From Sphaerochaeta sp. (lineage in GTDB: Bacteria; Spirochaetota; Spirochaetia; Sphaerochaetales; Sphaerochaetaceae): a DNA stretch of 64,000 nt. The notes under the pieces were generated by a model, which made no database searches, was not told the DNA's origin, and saw only the letters and a program-made list of their open reading frames with translations. The position numbers were made by a program, and so were the translations under genes. The stretch lies in assembly GCA_022482495.1 (NCBI GenBank), contig JAKVPA010000003.1, forward strand, positions 144,905 to 208,904. Reading direction: 5' to 3'. Below are positions 18,160 to 26,838 of the stretch, one piece after another (the stretch's first letter is position 1; the number at the start of each line of letters is the position of its first letter).

Positions 18160-19083
18160 ATGAGTGACTTTGACAGCACGTCCTACGCCGACAACCTGCT
18201 TTCCACGTACAACCGCGCGAAAGGACAGGCCCAGTACTATCTCCTGAAGCGCATCCCGGAAATGAAGCTGATGCGCTTGCTCTCCAAGGACATCATGGAA
18301 CTGATGTTCCCCGGCAGAAGTGGAGATTGTCCGGAGGATTGTACGTTGGATTCCGTCGTCCGGAGGGAACTTGCCGAAGTCTGTGACATCCTGCTGGAAC
18401 AGATTGCCATCGCGTACACCTACGACAAGCCGGAAGAAGATGAAGCCAGCCACCGGGCAAAAGCGAAAGAAGATGTCATCGCGCTGTGCGAAGCGTTGCC
18501 GTCCATCCGCAGGATGCTCAAGCTGGACGCCGTCGCAGGGTATGAAGGGGATCCCGCAGCCGGATCGGTGCGGGAGGTGATCCTCAGCTATCCATGCATG
18601 AAAGCGCTGACCATCTACCGGGTGGCACACGTCCTGTATATCCGGAAAGTCCCGTTGATCCCCCGCATGCTGACCGAACTTGCCCATGCCGAGACCGGCA
18701 TCGACATCAACCCCGGCGCGCAGATCGGAGAATCATTCTTCATCGATCATGGCACCGGCGTGGTCATCGGGGAAACGACGATCATCGGCAACCATGTGAA
18801 GATGTACCAAGGCGTCACGCTGGGAGCGTTGAGCTTCCCCCGGGATGCCTGCGGACTGTTGATCCGGGGAACCAAACGGCATCCCACCATCCAGGACAAC
18901 GTGACGATTTACTCCCACGCGACGATTCTGGGGGACATCACCATCGGGAAGAACGCCGTCATCGGCGCCGGGGTATGGATCAAGAATGACGTACCGCCGG
19001 ACACCATGGCGATGCTCGATCCCCCGAAGATCACCTATCGGGATCTTTCCAAACGGAAAACGGGCCAGCCGGACATCAGCTGA
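18160..19083 (+). CDS. cysE: serine O-acetyltransferase (EpsC/CysE type)
   Basis: A 307-residue enzyme making O-acetylserine, the cysteine precursor. The N-terminal helical domain (about 1-180) precedes the left-handed beta-helix of hexapeptide repeats: IDINPGAQIGESFFIDHGTGVVIGETT near residues 185-211, including the catalytic D-H pair, then GNHVKMYQGVTLGALSF and the C-terminal INKNAVIGAG-like turn. The longer N-terminal domain fits the EpsC subgroup of anaerobes. The start is ATG 18160; the frame is open back to 17917 but that would lie within bioY. No cysK is nearby. Confidence 0.93.
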   Translation: MSDFDSTSYADNLLSTYNRAKGQAQYYLLKRIPEMKLMRLLSKDIMELMFPGRSGDCPEDCTLDSVVRRELAEVCDILLEQIAIAYTYDKPEEDEASHRAKAKEDVIALCEALPSIRRMLKLDAVAGYEGDPAAGSVREVILSYPCMKALTIYRVAHVLYIRKVPLIPRMLTELAHAETGIDINPGAQIGESFFIDHGTGVVIGETTIIGNHVKMYQGVTLGALSFPRDACGLLIRGTKRHPTIQDNVTIYSHATILGDITIGKNAVIGAGVWIKNDVPPDTMAMLDPPKITYRDLSKRKTGQPDIS

Positions 19084-20382
19084 GGGGAACGGAAGGGATC
19101 CAGCCGGACTGTCGTGCCGCCTTCCTGGAAGATGATGGGAAGAAGATCTCCTTTTCGTGAGAACGATGGTGCGTCGAGGACTTTTACCTCCAAGTAATTA
19201 CCCGTCGTTCCGTACCAATACCCACCTTTGCGCTGTTCCAGAATCACTTCCCCATGGCGGCCGGCCTGCCGAAGCAGATAGGCGGCATGGTGCCGCTCTG
19301 CCAGTTCCCTGAGGATTTTCGCCCGTTCGTCCCGCACCGATTCGGGAACCCGGTCCTTGGCCGTGAACAATGGGGTGTCCGGACGGGGAGAGAACGGGAA
19401 GACGTGCAGCATGGAGAAATCGTAGTTCTGGAAGAAATCGTACGTTTCCTGGAATTCCTTCTCCCCTTCGGCGGGAAGTCCGGTGATCACATCGGCGGCG
19501 ATGAACGGATCATCCTTCATCTTTCGAAGGGTGGCGATGATCGTGCCGATCCGATCCATGTCGTTGTACCGGTTGACCCGGCGGAGCACCGTCCGGCTGG
19601 CAGACTGGATCGGAAGGTGAAAATGCGGTTGCATCCGGTAGTCGGCGAACGTATCCAACAGGCGGTCGTCCACATGGTCCGGTTCCATTGAGCTGAGACG
19701 CAGGCGGATGTCCGGTCCCAGGCGGGAGAGCAGTTTTTCCACCAACGCGCCCAAGCCTTCGCCCCGATGATCGTACATCGTCAGGTTCACCCCGGTCAGC
19801 ATGATCTCATGGAACCCTTCCTCCTCCAATTGCAACGCCCGCTTCACCACCGTATCGGCATCCAGATCCATCGCCCTGCCCCGGGCGACATGCACCCTGC
19901 AGTAGGCACAGGCATTGTCGCACCCATCCTGGATCTTCAGGTAGGCCCTGCTGTGATAGGAAAATGAGTTGGCATCGAACGCGAAGCGGTCCGTCTCTCC
20001 TCCATGATAGGAACGTAAGGGCGGCAAGCAGGTCCGTTCCTTCGTCCATCGCGTTTTCCACGTAGGAAGGAAGCTCAAGCAGACTTGCCTTGCGGTCCAA
20101 CGAGTAGACGACGACATTGGGGGACAATGAGGAGAGTTCATCAGCGTTCAGCTGGGCGTAACAGCCGGTGGCTACCACCGGAGCCGTCTGGGCGAACTTC
20201 CGGATCATCCGCCGGCACTTCTGCTCTGCCTTGCTGGTCACCGTACAGGTGTTGACGATGTACAGGTCAGCATCCTCACCTTCCGGAACGATGGAGAATC
20301 CCGCCTTGCCGAACGCGTCGGCCACCGCCTCGCTTTCCGCCTGGTTCAGACGGCATCCCAGCGTGTATACCAACAGTCTCAT
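19035..20382 (-). pseudogene. mtaB: MtaB-like tRNA t6A methylthiotransferase, one frameshift
   Basis: A MiaB-family radical SAM enzyme, most like MtaB (tRNA-A37 ms2t6A). The N-terminal methylthiotransferase domain starts MRLLVYTLGCRLNQAESEAV and includes NTCTVTSKAEQKCRR and the GCYAQ Cys, giving the three [4Fe-4S] cysteines. The radical SAM core follows as IQDGCDNACAYCRVHVARGR (CxxxCxxC), then a TRAM-like end. The frame breaks near 20018-20035, between the two domains; one base would restore about 448 residues. MtaB normally has CxYCxxP; here the C-terminal side reads CRVHVARGR. Its tail overlaps cysE by 49 bases. Confidence 0.85.
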
Positions 20383-21110
20383 GTTTCCTGTTCTTTCAGT
20401 TCCTGCATGACGACATCCAGGGCGCTCTTCAGGCTCATCCGCATCTCTTTGGCGTACGGGTTGTACCGTTGCAGATCATAGAACAACTGGATGGGGTCAT
20501 TGCAGGTCTGTTCGACGATGGACATCAGCAGTTTGTATCCGGTGGTAGCCAACCGGGTGTCCTTCAGGTGCAATTGATCCAACGTCCGGCCGACAAAGTG
20601 GGTGACTCCTTGGCTCCAGGCCGCTTCCTTGTCATGTTCGTCACAGGTCATGCGGATGACATCCAACCCCCATTTCTTGAACAAGGCAAGCCATTTGTTG
20701 ACGATGACCACCGGGCAGGAGAGCGGGCAGACCACCATGGGAAGCCCCTTGATGCCGTGCTTGCCGGAGTCCGGGCCGAACATCGGATGGGTGGCGATGG
20801 TATAGACCGCCTTGCTGAGCTTCTTGTCCATCACATCGGCGGGGTACAGTTTCACCGAGCAGGTATCCATTACCAACGTTCCCGGCTTGATCCGGTCCTT
20901 GACCCGTTCGATCACCTCGGAAAAACTGGAAATGGCGACGCAGAAGAAAATCGTCTCACAGGAGAGCACGGTATCCTCGTCCACCATCTCCACTCCCTCG
21001 ATGGGAGGTTTCTGATGGAGGCTGTACCCACAGACATCCAGGTTCTGCATGGCCAGTTGCCGTGCCCAGAAGGCGCCGAAGCGCCCCAATCCATATACCC
21101 CTACGCGCAT
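20379..21110 (-). CDS. TyrA-like prephenate/arogenate dehydrogenase family protein
   Basis: A 243-residue NAD(P)-binding protein opening MRVGVYGLGRFGAFWARQL (GxGxxG Rossmann motif). Further TyrA-like segments are IFFCVAISSFSEVI, DTCSVKLYPADVM near residue 97, THPMFGPDSGK near 120, and CDEHDKEAAWSQGVTHFVGR near 169, which contains the conserved His of prephenate dehydrogenases. There is no ACT or chorismate mutase domain. Probably makes 4-hydroxyphenylpyruvate for tyrosine, although other aromatic genes are absent. Start is the second ATG (21110), six bases after TAGAAT; the frame's GTG two codons upstream lies too near the promoter. Overlaps mtaB by four bases. Confidence 0.82.
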   Translation of the reverse strand: MRVGVYGLGRFGAFWARQLAMQNLDVCGYSLHQKPPIEGVEMVDEDTVLSCETIFFCVAISSFSEVIERVKDRIKPGTLVMDTCSVKLYPADVMDKKLSKAVYTIATHPMFGPDSGKHGIKGLPMVVCPLSCPVVIVNKWLALFKKWGLDVIRMTCDEHDKEAAWSQGVTHFVGRTLDQLHLKDTRLATTGYKLLMSIVEQTCNDPIQLFYDLQRYNPYAKEMRMSLKSALDVVMQELKEQET

Positions 21111-21116
21111 GGGCAC

Positions 21117-21146
21117 ATTCTACACGATAACGCGACTATTTATCAA
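21117..21146 (-). promoter_or_regulatory. promoter of the TyrA-like gene, apparently leaderless
   Basis: TTGATA (21146-21141), 18 bases, TAGAAT (21122-21117), then six bases to ATG 21110. On the other strand TTATCA (21140-21145) with TACACT about 16 bases on is a plausible pta promoter, so the two divergent promoters overlap. Confidence 0.5.
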
Positions 21147-21229
21147 CGAACAGAATCGTGCTACACTTTTGGGGAAACGTGAGTGCTATACCCTGCAAAG
21201 GGTTGCCCATATTTTGTGAGGAGAAAAAC

Positions 21230-22231
21230 ATGACTTTTGCGGAAAAAATGATCAAGAAAGCCGTCGCCGCCCAGAAACGGTTGGTGTTGGCCGAAGGGAC
21301 CGAGCCGAGGACCTTGCAGGCCGCCCGGAAAATCAAGGACCAGAAGATCGCCAAGAGCGTGATTCTGGTAGGCAACGTGGAAGCGGTGAAAGAAGCCGCC
21401 AAGAAGGTCAACGTGTCGGTTGATGACATGGAGATCGTTGATCCGGCGACCAGCCCCAAACTGGACGCCTACGCAAACGAGTACTACGAACTGCGCAAAG
21501 CCAAGGGGATGACTCCGGAGCAGGCGCATACCGACATCCAGGACATCCTTCGCTGGGGTGCCATGATGGTTCGCCTGGGAGACGGGGACGCGCTGGTAAG
21601 CGGCGCTGAATCCACCACGGCCGACCTGCTTCGCGCCGCATTCACCATCATCAAATGCAAACCGGGCGTCAAGTATGCCTCTTCCTGCTTCGTCATGGTG
21701 ACGGACAAGAAGGAGTATGGAGCCAACGGTTCCTTCATCTTTGGTGACTGCGCCACCATCCCCAACCCGACCAGTGAACAGCTGGCGGACATTGCCGAGG
21801 AATCAGCCGTATCCTGCCGCACCTTCCTGGAAGTGGAGCCGTGCATCGCGCTGCTTTCCTATTCCACCAAAGGCTCCGCCAAAGGAGAGTTGATCGACAA
21901 GGTCACCGGCGCTCTGGCCATGCTGAAGGAGAAGGACCCCGATCTGAACGTCGACGGAGAACTGCAGCTTGACGCCTCCATCGTGCCGACGGTCGCAGCC
22001 AAGAAGGCTCCGGGCAGTAAGGTTGCCGGACACGCCAACACGTTGATCTTCCCCGACCTGCAGGCGGGAAACATCGGTTACAAACTGGTGCAGCGCCTTG
22101 CCGGTGCGGAAGCCTATGGTCCCGTGCTCCAGGGCTTCGCCAAACCGTGCTCCGACCTGTCCCGTGGATGCTCTGTGGACGACATCGTCGTCACCAGCGC
22201 CATCACGCTCAGCCAAGCCGCGGCGAAATAA
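21230..22231 (+). CDS. pta: phosphate acetyltransferase
   Basis: A 333-residue single-domain Pta interconverting acetyl-CoA and acetyl phosphate in acetate fermentation. Seen: RLVLAEGTEPRTLQAARKI near residue 18, the GDALVSGAESTTADLLRAAF loop near 117, and the C-terminal ANTLIFPDLQAGNIGYKLVQRLAGAEAYGPVLQG, the family's CoA/phosphate site. Start ATG 21230 is preceded by GAGGAG. A 60-base leader separates it from the promoter, unlike the leaderless genes around it. A strong terminator follows. ackA is not in the window. Confidence 0.97.
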   Translation: MTFAEKMIKKAVAAQKRLVLAEGTEPRTLQAARKIKDQKIAKSVILVGNVEAVKEAAKKVNVSVDDMEIVDPATSPKLDAYANEYYELRKAKGMTPEQAHTDIQDILRWGAMMVRLGDGDALVSGAESTTADLLRAAFTIIKCKPGVKYASSCFVMVTDKKEYGANGSFIFGDCATIPNPTSEQLADIAEESAVSCRTFLEVEPCIALLSYSTKGSAKGELIDKVTGALAMLKEKDPDLNVDGELQLDASIVPTVAAKKAPGSKVAGHANTLIFPDLQAGNIGYKLVQRLAGAEAYGPVLQGFAKPCSDLSRGCSVDDIVVTSAITLSQAAAK

Positions 22232-22250
22232 CCACATACCAAACCCATCG

Positions 22251-22279
22251 GGCCGTACCCTCTCGGTACGGCCTTTTTT
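22251..22279 (+). terminator. intrinsic terminator after pta
   Basis: GGCCGTACC / GGTACGGCC, nine perfect pairs with a five-base CTCTC loop and six T, 20 bases after the pta stop. Confidence 0.93.
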
Positions 22280-22306
22280 GTCCTAGCCACGAACATGCTT
22301 TTTCGC

Positions 22307-22312
22307 TAGGAT
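22307..22312 (+). promoter_or_regulatory. -10 box of the second MATE gene, apparently leaderless
   Basis: TAGGAT ends seven bases before ATG 22320, with no ribosome site. The same hexamer in the same TTCGCTAGGAT context precedes tetR. The -35 position (17 bases upstream) reads TAGCCA within CCTAGCCA, and that octamer recurs at the same place before the last gene of the window (62956-62963). Confidence 0.45.
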
Positions 22313-22319
22313 GGTCACC

Positions 22320-23708
22320 ATGAAGGTACATGAAGTCAACGTGCTGGATACGACCAAGCCGATCGGGAGCATCATCTGGTCGTTGGCCTGGCCTGCCATT
22401 TTGGAGCAAGTGCTCCAAGTGATGGTCAATTACGTTGACTCGGCGATGGTCGGCTCCCTGGGGGCGGCGGAGACCGCCGCCATCTCGGTCAATTCCTCCA
22501 CCATTTGGTTGATCAACGGCCTGATGAACGCCCTCGCCATCGGCTTCGCCGTCCTGATGGCACGCCATCTGGGAGCGGGAAACCGGGGGATCGCCAAGAG
22601 CGTGGTGCGCCAGGCCTTGGCCTGCCAGAGCCTGTTCGGTCTGGGTATCTCACTGATCATGCTGGTCATCGCCCGGTACCTTCCTTCCTGGCTGCATGCC
22701 GATCCGGCCATCCAGGCCGAGGCGACCGGATACATGCGGTGGATCGCCGCGGGGTACCTCCCCACCATGCTGATGATCGGTCTGAGCGCCATGCTGCGCC
22801 TCTCCGGGGATACCAGGACACCGCTGTACCTCAACGCGTTGAACAACCTGTGCAACATCATCCTGAACCTGTTCTTCATCTTCCCTGGCTTCCATCTGTT
22901 CGGATTCTTCGTCCCCGGTCTGGGCAAAGGCGTCGCCGGCGCGGCGATGGCCACCTCCATCGCGGCGACCATCACGGCGATCTTGCTGTTCGCCTCGCTG
23001 AAACAGCCCCAGCGGAACATCCATCTGGAAAAAGGAAGCTGGAGATTCGACCCGGTGGTGCAGAAAACCGCCATCATCCTCTCGTTGCCCATCGCGCTGG
23101 AGCGGTCAACGTTGAGTCTGGGACAGATCGCCTTGACGGCGATGATCACACGGCTTGGCATCACGGCGCTCGCCGCCCACTACCTGGCCAACACCGCCGA
23201 GCAGATCACGTTCCTGCCACCCTCCGGCTTCGCCACGGCGGCCACCACGTTGGTGGCCCAGGCCCTTGGAGCGAACAACGAATCCCTTGCCAAACGCTAT
23301 GCTGACACCTGTGTGCGGTGGGGTTTCATTCTGATGACCACCATGGGCGCGTTGATGTTTGTCTTCGCCCCGCAATTGATCGGTATTTTCACCACCGATG
23401 CCGCGGTGATCCTCCTGGGAGCCACCGTGCTGCGCATCGAAGCGTTCGGAGAGCCGGGATTCGGCCTCTCACAGTTGATCTTCGGCGTCCTCCGTGGCGC
23501 CGGGGATACCAGAATCCCCTTTTTGATCTCCCTGCTTGGCATGTGGGTGGTGCGTATCCCCTTCGCGGCGATTCTGTTGAAAACCACAGGGTTGGGACTG
23601 AAAGCGATCTGGATCGCCATGATGACCGACATGACGGTCCGTGGGATCGTCAGCTGGGTGTACTATCGGAAGGGGAGCTGGAAACGTAGGTGGAAAACGT
23701 CCGGGTAA
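22320..23708 (+). CDS. MATE family efflux transporter
   Basis: A 462-residue protein with about twelve membrane helices in two homologous halves (DSAMVGSLGAAETAAIS in the first; FATAATTLVAQALGANN and LRGAGDTRIPF in the second), typical of MATE multidrug/organic cation exporters. The start is ATG 22320 rather than the in-frame ATG 22311, which lies inside the -10 box. Its 3' end overlaps rsmA tail-to-tail by 59 bases. It belongs to a different subgroup from the MATE protein at 3573. Substrate unknown. Confidence 0.92.
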   Translation: MKVHEVNVLDTTKPIGSIIWSLAWPAILEQVLQVMVNYVDSAMVGSLGAAETAAISVNSSTIWLINGLMNALAIGFAVLMARHLGAGNRGIAKSVVRQALACQSLFGLGISLIMLVIARYLPSWLHADPAIQAEATGYMRWIAAGYLPTMLMIGLSAMLRLSGDTRTPLYLNALNNLCNIILNLFFIFPGFHLFGFFVPGLGKGVAGAAMATSIAATITAILLFASLKQPQRNIHLEKGSWRFDPVVQKTAIILSLPIALERSTLSLGQIALTAMITRLGITALAAHYLANTAEQITFLPPSGFATAATTLVAQALGANNESLAKRYADTCVRWGFILMTTMGALMFVFAPQLIGIFTTDAAVILLGATVLRIEAFGEPGFGLSQLIFGVLRGAGDTRIPFLISLLGMWVVRIPFAAILLKTTGLGLKAIWIAMMTDMTVRGIVSWVYYRKGSWKRRWKTSG

Positions 23709-24543
23709 GGGAGAGCAACTCGTCCCATCCCAGCTCTTCGGCGCGACGGGACGGGGCGATGCTGCTTCTCTCCAACACGGCGGATACGCCACCGGAGAGG
23801 ATCATCCCACCACATTTTCCCTGAAGCAGATTGTTCCGGACCGTCTTCCTCCGTTGGGCAAACAAGTCCCGGACCAGCATCAGGAACGTCGCTTTCAATT
23901 CGGCGGGAATGCGTCCTTCCGGTCTGCGCCGGAACGAAAGCACGCTGCTCTGCACGTTGGGTTCGGGATAAAAACTCCCCGGTTTGATGGCAAACAGCAC
24001 CGATGGCTGATAGTCCATCTGACAGAGCAACGAAAGGGATGACCATTCTTTTGAACCGGGGGCGGCACAGATCCGCTCCGCCACTTCCTTCTGCAACGTG
24101 AAGACCATCAGATCAGGACGCAGCGGACTTTCCATCACCTGGGCAAGCAGCACCGACCCGATGTTGTACGGCAGGTTTCCGCAGATCCGCTGGGGGACAT
24201 CCGTCCGCTCCCCCATTGTCTTCAGGACATCCCCTTCCACCAGTTCGAACCGATCCTCTCCGGGAAACGCGAATTCCCGAAGCACCCGGCAGAACCCATG
24301 GTCGATCTCAAAGGCCGTCACCGACGCCCCACGGTCAAGCAGTTCCTTGGTCAGCGACCCGATGCCCGGGCCGACTTCCCACACCTTCATTCCTTCCCCA
24401 ATGACGAGCGCGTCGGCGATTTTTCTTCGAATGGACGCCGAAGTGAGGAAATTCTGCCCGAACTTCTTGCACATCGCCAGATCCTGGGCTTCCAAGAGCA
24501 GCTTGATCGCCCCAGGGGAATCGTAATTGAAGTTCCAGATCAT
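23650..24543 (-). CDS. rsmA: 16S rRNA (adenine1518/1519-N6) dimethyltransferase
   Basis: A 297-residue KsgA/RsmA enzyme dimethylating two adjacent adenines at the 3' end of 16S rRNA. Seen: CKKFGQNFLTSASIRRKIADAL near residues 25-46, SAM-binding VWEVGPGIGSLTKELLDRGASVTAFEID near 54-81, and catalytic GNLPYNIGSVL near 121. The N-terminus with YDSPGAIKLLLE is like other spirochaetal RsmA proteins, supporting ATG 24543; GAGG lies about ten bases upstream. The first 209 bases are also covered by the C-terminal extension of comEC in another frame. Confidence 0.95.
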   Translation of the reverse strand: MIWNFNYDSPGAIKLLLEAQDLAMCKKFGQNFLTSASIRRKIADALVIGEGMKVWEVGPGIGSLTKELLDRGASVTAFEIDHGFCRVLREFAFPGEDRFELVEGDVLKTMGERTDVPQRICGNLPYNIGSVLLAQVMESPLRPDLMVFTLQKEVAERICAAPGSKEWSSLSLLCQMDYQPSVLFAIKPGSFYPEPNVQSSVLSFRRRPEGRIPAELKATFLMLVRDLFAQRRKTVRNNLLQGKCGGMILSGGVSAVLERSSIAPSRRAEELGWDELLSLTRTFSTYVSSSPSDSTPS

Positions 24544-25924
24544 ACCGTTGTTTCCTCACCTTCTCTACAATCAGCTTAGCATAGCCGAGGAGCGGAAAAC
24601 AGGTCAACAGAACCCCGAGGAACACTCCGTACCCGTTCCAATCGATGGCCCCGCCCACCACTACTCCCCAGGAGAGCATCCGCACCAGGAGGTTGGTGGC
24701 CTGTTGCAACACCCACGGAACTCCAGGAAGCGGAGTCAAGGAGAACAGGGACAAATACAGGATCAGTTTGATCAACAACGACGTGGGATCGGTCAGCACG
24801 ACGGAAAGAAGATTGGCGTTCCCCATGACAACCAGCGTGACAGGAGCGGTGAACGCCACCGCCATCATCCCCCTGAAAATCGGAGCGAGGAATGGATGGA
24901 ACAACGGGGCAAGGAAGCGGGCGGCGACCAACGCTCCGAATGCCTGATGACTCAGCACGAACCCCAGCGTCTTGACGGAACACGGAAACAACCAAGCCTG
25001 CAAGACCAAGGAAGCCCACCAACCGTATACCACGGCAAACTTCCGTTTCCCGATGACGGCAAGCGATCCCGAGAGGAGCGCGGCCCGCATCAACGAGGGT
25101 TTCGGCCCAACCACCACCAAAAACCCCGCCGCCAACGCCAAGCCCGCGATCCTCCCGATCCGATACCCGAAGATCCTTCCCAACAGCGCGCTTCCCAAGG
25201 CGATGACGAAGCCCAGATGCATGCCGGAGAGAGCCAGGATATGGCTGCATCCGCTCTTCAGGGCAAGGTCTTTCAACGGAAACGAAGCGCTGTCGCTCTG
25301 TCCGAGGAGCAGCATCCCGGCCAGCGATCGGGAGCGAGGGTCCGGCACCCGACGAGAAAGCGCCAAACCGACACGTCGCATCAGGGTATGACGCTTTTCC
25401 CCAAAGCGGGGAATGCGAAGCACCTGGGTTTGCTTCGCCACAAAGAAGGCGGGATCCTTGAAGCTTCCCCTGACATTCAGCGTCGTCCCATAGGGAAGCG
25501 TGGTATCCTGGGGGATCATCACCGAAACCAACCCTTTGGCGGATGCCGTCTGGCCCCATCTGCCGGAACAATCAACCAGGCGAACCCGAAGCACCTGGCC
25601 TCCAGAACGGGTAAGACTGCTGTCATCCTCAAGAATCCCGGTGAGGGCAACCACCTCCACCTGCGGCAAGCCTAGGGAAAGCTGTCCCTGGGCGTCCGCC
25701 CAGGAGAGCGTCACATACAGGCTGTAGCAGAGAAACGCGCCGACCGTCATCGTTCGACGAAGACGCGGTGCAAGAAGAAATCCCAACGAAAGGAGCGCCA
25801 GAAATCCACAGCACAGGACGAACGGATGTCCCAGGAGCGGACTGGCTACGAAAGCGAGAAAGACACCCAACGCAATGACGACAGGCGTGGCGACCCCAAG
25901 GACCCAACAGCTCATAACGAGCAT
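24335..25924 (-). CDS. comEC: ComEC/Rec2-family DNA uptake channel
   Basis: A 529-residue polytopic protein. An N-terminal DUF4131/OB-like part (about 1-170) precedes the Competence domain with the diagnostic GCSHILALSGMHLGF near residues 229-243 and many helices up to about 465. There is no C-terminal metallo-beta-lactamase domain. ComEC carries single-stranded DNA across the inner membrane during transformation. Past residue 465 the sequence turns hydrophilic and runs 209 bases into rsmA in another frame. That tail looks non-native, so the true stop may have been lost by a small indel. No other competence genes are nearby. Confidence 0.87.
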   Translation of the reverse strand: MLVMSCWVLGVATPVVIALGVFLAFVASPLLGHPFVLCCGFLALLSLGFLLAPRLRRTMTVGAFLCYSLYVTLSWADAQGQLSLGLPQVEVVALTGILEDDSSLTRSGGQVLRVRLVDCSGRWGQTASAKGLVSVMIPQDTTLPYGTTLNVRGSFKDPAFFVAKQTQVLRIPRFGEKRHTLMRRVGLALSRRVPDPRSRSLAGMLLLGQSDSASFPLKDLALKSGCSHILALSGMHLGFVIALGSALLGRIFGYRIGRIAGLALAAGFLVVVGPKPSLMRAALLSGSLAVIGKRKFAVVYGWWASLVLQAWLFPCSVKTLGFVLSHQAFGALVAARFLAPLFHPFLAPIFRGMMAVAFTAPVTLVVMGNANLLSVVLTDPTSLLIKLILYLSLFSLTPLPGVPWVLQQATNLLVRMLSWGVVVGGAIDWNGYGVFLGVLLTCFPLLGYAKLIVEKVRKQRYDLELQLRFPWGDQAALGSPGSGDVQEVRAEFPHFGVHSKKNRRRARHWGRNEGVGSRPGHRVADQGTA

Positions 25925-26085
25925 ACCAGGAAATCCTCATCATTGTATCAACAACGGTAACATTTTTCCGGTTTGATGTTCTATTTGGAAATATATCGTT
26001 TGGATAAGTCATGTGATGTATAGAATGAGGACATCGTCCCGATCTCTGGTGATCGTGATCAAAGAGTGTATGCCGTACGGATTTT

Positions 26086-26838
26086 CTAGGAAGGGATCCT
26101 TCCCAACTTGGTTTCTGTGGCAGGGATGGCTACCAAAAGACCCAAGAGCGGGCCATCGACCTTCTTTCCCAGAATGGCATCGGAAAGGCGGATCGCCTGC
26201 AGTTCCGGCTTACGAAGTTTTCCGCCCAACCGCTCAAGCCAATCATACGTTTCTTTTTGATGGACGGAAGCGTAGGCGATCATCAGGGGTTTCAGCTCCG
26301 GTTCCGGCCAGGAAAACCGAAGTTTTCCCTGGATGATGGCATCGGCCAGATCATCATGATCCATCCCGCCCAGCGTGGTGAGGAAGTTCTCCACGACGAT
26401 CAACGTGGAGTCGATGACCACCGTCGCCGAAGATGCTTTCTCCTTCAGTTCGTTCTTTTCCTTGCGTGCCAATGCGGAGGCCACGTCCCTGCGGGAGAGG
26501 AACCTCCAGAACAGAATGGAGATGACCAGGCTGACCACCAGCTCATCCACCATCGGAATGGGGTCCCGGACGGCGAGCGCACCGATGAAGTAGACGATGA
26601 GGAACACCCCGGCGGTCAAGAGGAGACGAGGCACGTATCGCTTCTCCATGATCCACGTCTCCACCGACCAGTCAATGTCGGCGAACAGGGCGATGCTCGC
26701 CTTATCCTTCTCCATAGGAGAAAGCGGCGCGTCGCTCTGGATGGTCACCGCCTCGGTGGCGTCCACCTTGCCTTCCCCCAGATACGGGGTGACGTACATC
26801 GCCTCTCCATTGTCGCGAAGGATACGGTAGGCACGCAT
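26086..26838 (-). CDS. hypothetical membrane protein
   Basis: A 250-residue protein I do not recognise. A soluble N-terminal part (about 1-68) leads to two membrane helices (LLLTAGVFLIVYFIGALAV near 71-89 and ELVVSLVISILFWRFL near 98-113), then a basic cytoplasmic region of about 135 residues with a short coiled-coil-like stretch (ARKEKNELKEKASS). The first base of its ATG is the last base of the pgm stop, so it is translationally coupled to pgm. No motif suggests a function. Confidence 0.7.
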   Translation of the reverse strand: MRAYRILRDNGEAMYVTPYLGEGKVDATEAVTIQSDAPLSPMEKDKASIALFADIDWSVETWIMEKRYVPRLLLTAGVFLIVYFIGALAVRDPIPMVDELVVSLVISILFWRFLSRRDVASALARKEKNELKEKASSATVVIDSTLIVVENFLTTLGGMDHDDLADAIIQGKLRFSWPEPELKPLMIAYASVHQKETYDWLERLGGKLRKPELQAIRLSDAILGKKVDGPLLGLLVAIPATETKLGRIPS

